NCBI RefSeq assembly: GCF_024139115.2
Contig: NC_085141.1
Span: forward strand, 391,020,632-391,084,631
Reading direction: 5' to 3'
Length of the DNA: 64,000 bases
From: Armigeres subalbatus
Taxonomy: Eukaryota; Arthropoda; Insecta; Diptera; Culicidae
The translations under genes and the position numbers were made by a program. Of this stretch, positions 63,642 to 64,000 are shown piece after piece; position 1 is the stretch's first letter; each line of letters starts with the position of its first letter. The notes below the pieces were generated by a model that was not told where the DNA came from, ran no database searches, and saw nothing but the letters and a program-made list of their open reading frames with translations.

Positions 63642-63876
63642 CGGAGTTGGCTTCCTACTAAGCGTTCAGGCACACTCTGCGCTTATGAAATGGGAACCTA
63701 TAAGTGAAAGGATAATCGTTGCCAGATGTAGAACACGGGTCTGAAACTTTACTATAATCCAATGTTATGCGCCAACCGATGCTGCCGATCTACAAGACAA
63801 AGAGAACTTCTACAGTCAACTCAATGCCGTCGTAGGTAGAATTCCAAAGGGAGATATCAAGATCTGTTTGGGCGAC
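63642..63876 (+). repeat. Duplicated endonuclease segment inside RT
   Basis: 235 bp equal to 61727-61961 in the same orientation, about 96% identical (roughly nine substitutions). It is inserted exactly between RT2 (CVDH) and the next RT segment (RIILEQVNEFQE). Confidence 0.88.
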
Positions 63877-64000
63877 GCATCATTCTGGAGCAGGTCAACG
63901 AATTCCAAGAGTCCTTTTACTTGGTATTCATTGACTACGAAAAAGCTTTCGACCGTCTCAATCACGATCACGGGGTGCCCTGAGACGCAAGGGGGTTCCT
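63877..64000 (+). pseudogene. RTE-like LINE RT, continuing past the window
   Basis: Resumes RIILEQVNEFQESFYLVF and IDYEKAFDRLN, the first catalytic RT motif with Asp (F-IDYEKAFD). The following GVP text is out of frame. The element is truncated by the window end. Confidence 0.7.

Larger units (their letters stand above)
61229..64000 (+). mobile_element. RTE-like LINE, rearranged, running off the window
   Basis: The 5' leader (61229-61529) is followed by an AP-type endonuclease, a linker and the start of RT. Two insertions disrupt it: an antisense LINE fragment (62153-62596) and a duplicated endonuclease piece (63642-63876). The element continues past 64000. Confidence 0.75.

Overview
The window is animal nuclear DNA, almost certainly from an Aedes-type mosquito. 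It is AT-rich, has no operons, and is packed with eukaryotic transposons. Three copies of a tRNA-headed SINE with a (GAA)n tail match my recollection of the Aedes aegypti family Feilai. There are no rRNA or true tRNA genes and no CRISPR array. The only stretch that reads like an ordinary host gene is one 3'-terminal exon (28402-28752) with a long 3' UTR. Nearly everything else is transposons, their wreckage, and satellites.

Layout. 1-2.8 kb: a fold-back element whose arms are minisatellites of a 16-bp unit. 3.9-4.7 kb: a second degenerate minisatellite and a pogo-like MITE fragment. 4.9-5.2 and 6.8-7.6 kb: 3' ends of two LINEs. 8.9-10.2 kb: a broken R4/Dong-like LINE, followed by a 150-bp satellite that switches strand. 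11.05-12.75 kb: a Helitron-like element split by an insertion. 13.5-15.1 kb: an element with about 500-bp inverted repeats. 15.1-17.4 kb: nothing recognisable. 17.5-18.5 kb: a MITE split by a LINE fragment. 20.3-23.1 kb: a mariner-like remnant, then a LINE interrupted by a hAT that is itself interrupted by a SINE. 23.1-26 kb: two blocks carrying histone-type 3' stem-loops, and a second Helitron-like copy split by a TA-flanked element.

27.1-30.1 kb: a MITE and then the host terminal exon. 30.6-33.3 kb: LINE fragments, including an R1-type ORF1 on the minus strand. 33.4-39.4 kb: a complete Gypsy-superfamily LTR retrotransposon with 295-bp LTRs and a 5-bp target duplication, broken by point lesions and by a SINE inside its reverse transcriptase. 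40.2-40.7 kb: a BEL/Pao fragment. 45.4-49.5 kb: a cut-and-paste transposon with about 400-bp inverted repeats and a decayed transposase, with a SINE in one arm. 49.7-52.1 kb: MITEs and a TTGGAT repeat. 52.6-59.4 kb: hAT elements nested several deep, most with visible 8-bp target duplications. 59.9-60.2 kb: an internally deleted mariner-like remnant. 60.6-64 kb: a LINE 5' region and an RTE-like LINE scrambled by an antisense self-insertion and an internal duplication.

No metabolic or regulatory pathway is encoded. What the window records is a history of insertions whose order can be read from target-site duplications. All family names come from motif recognition by eye; no database search was possible.
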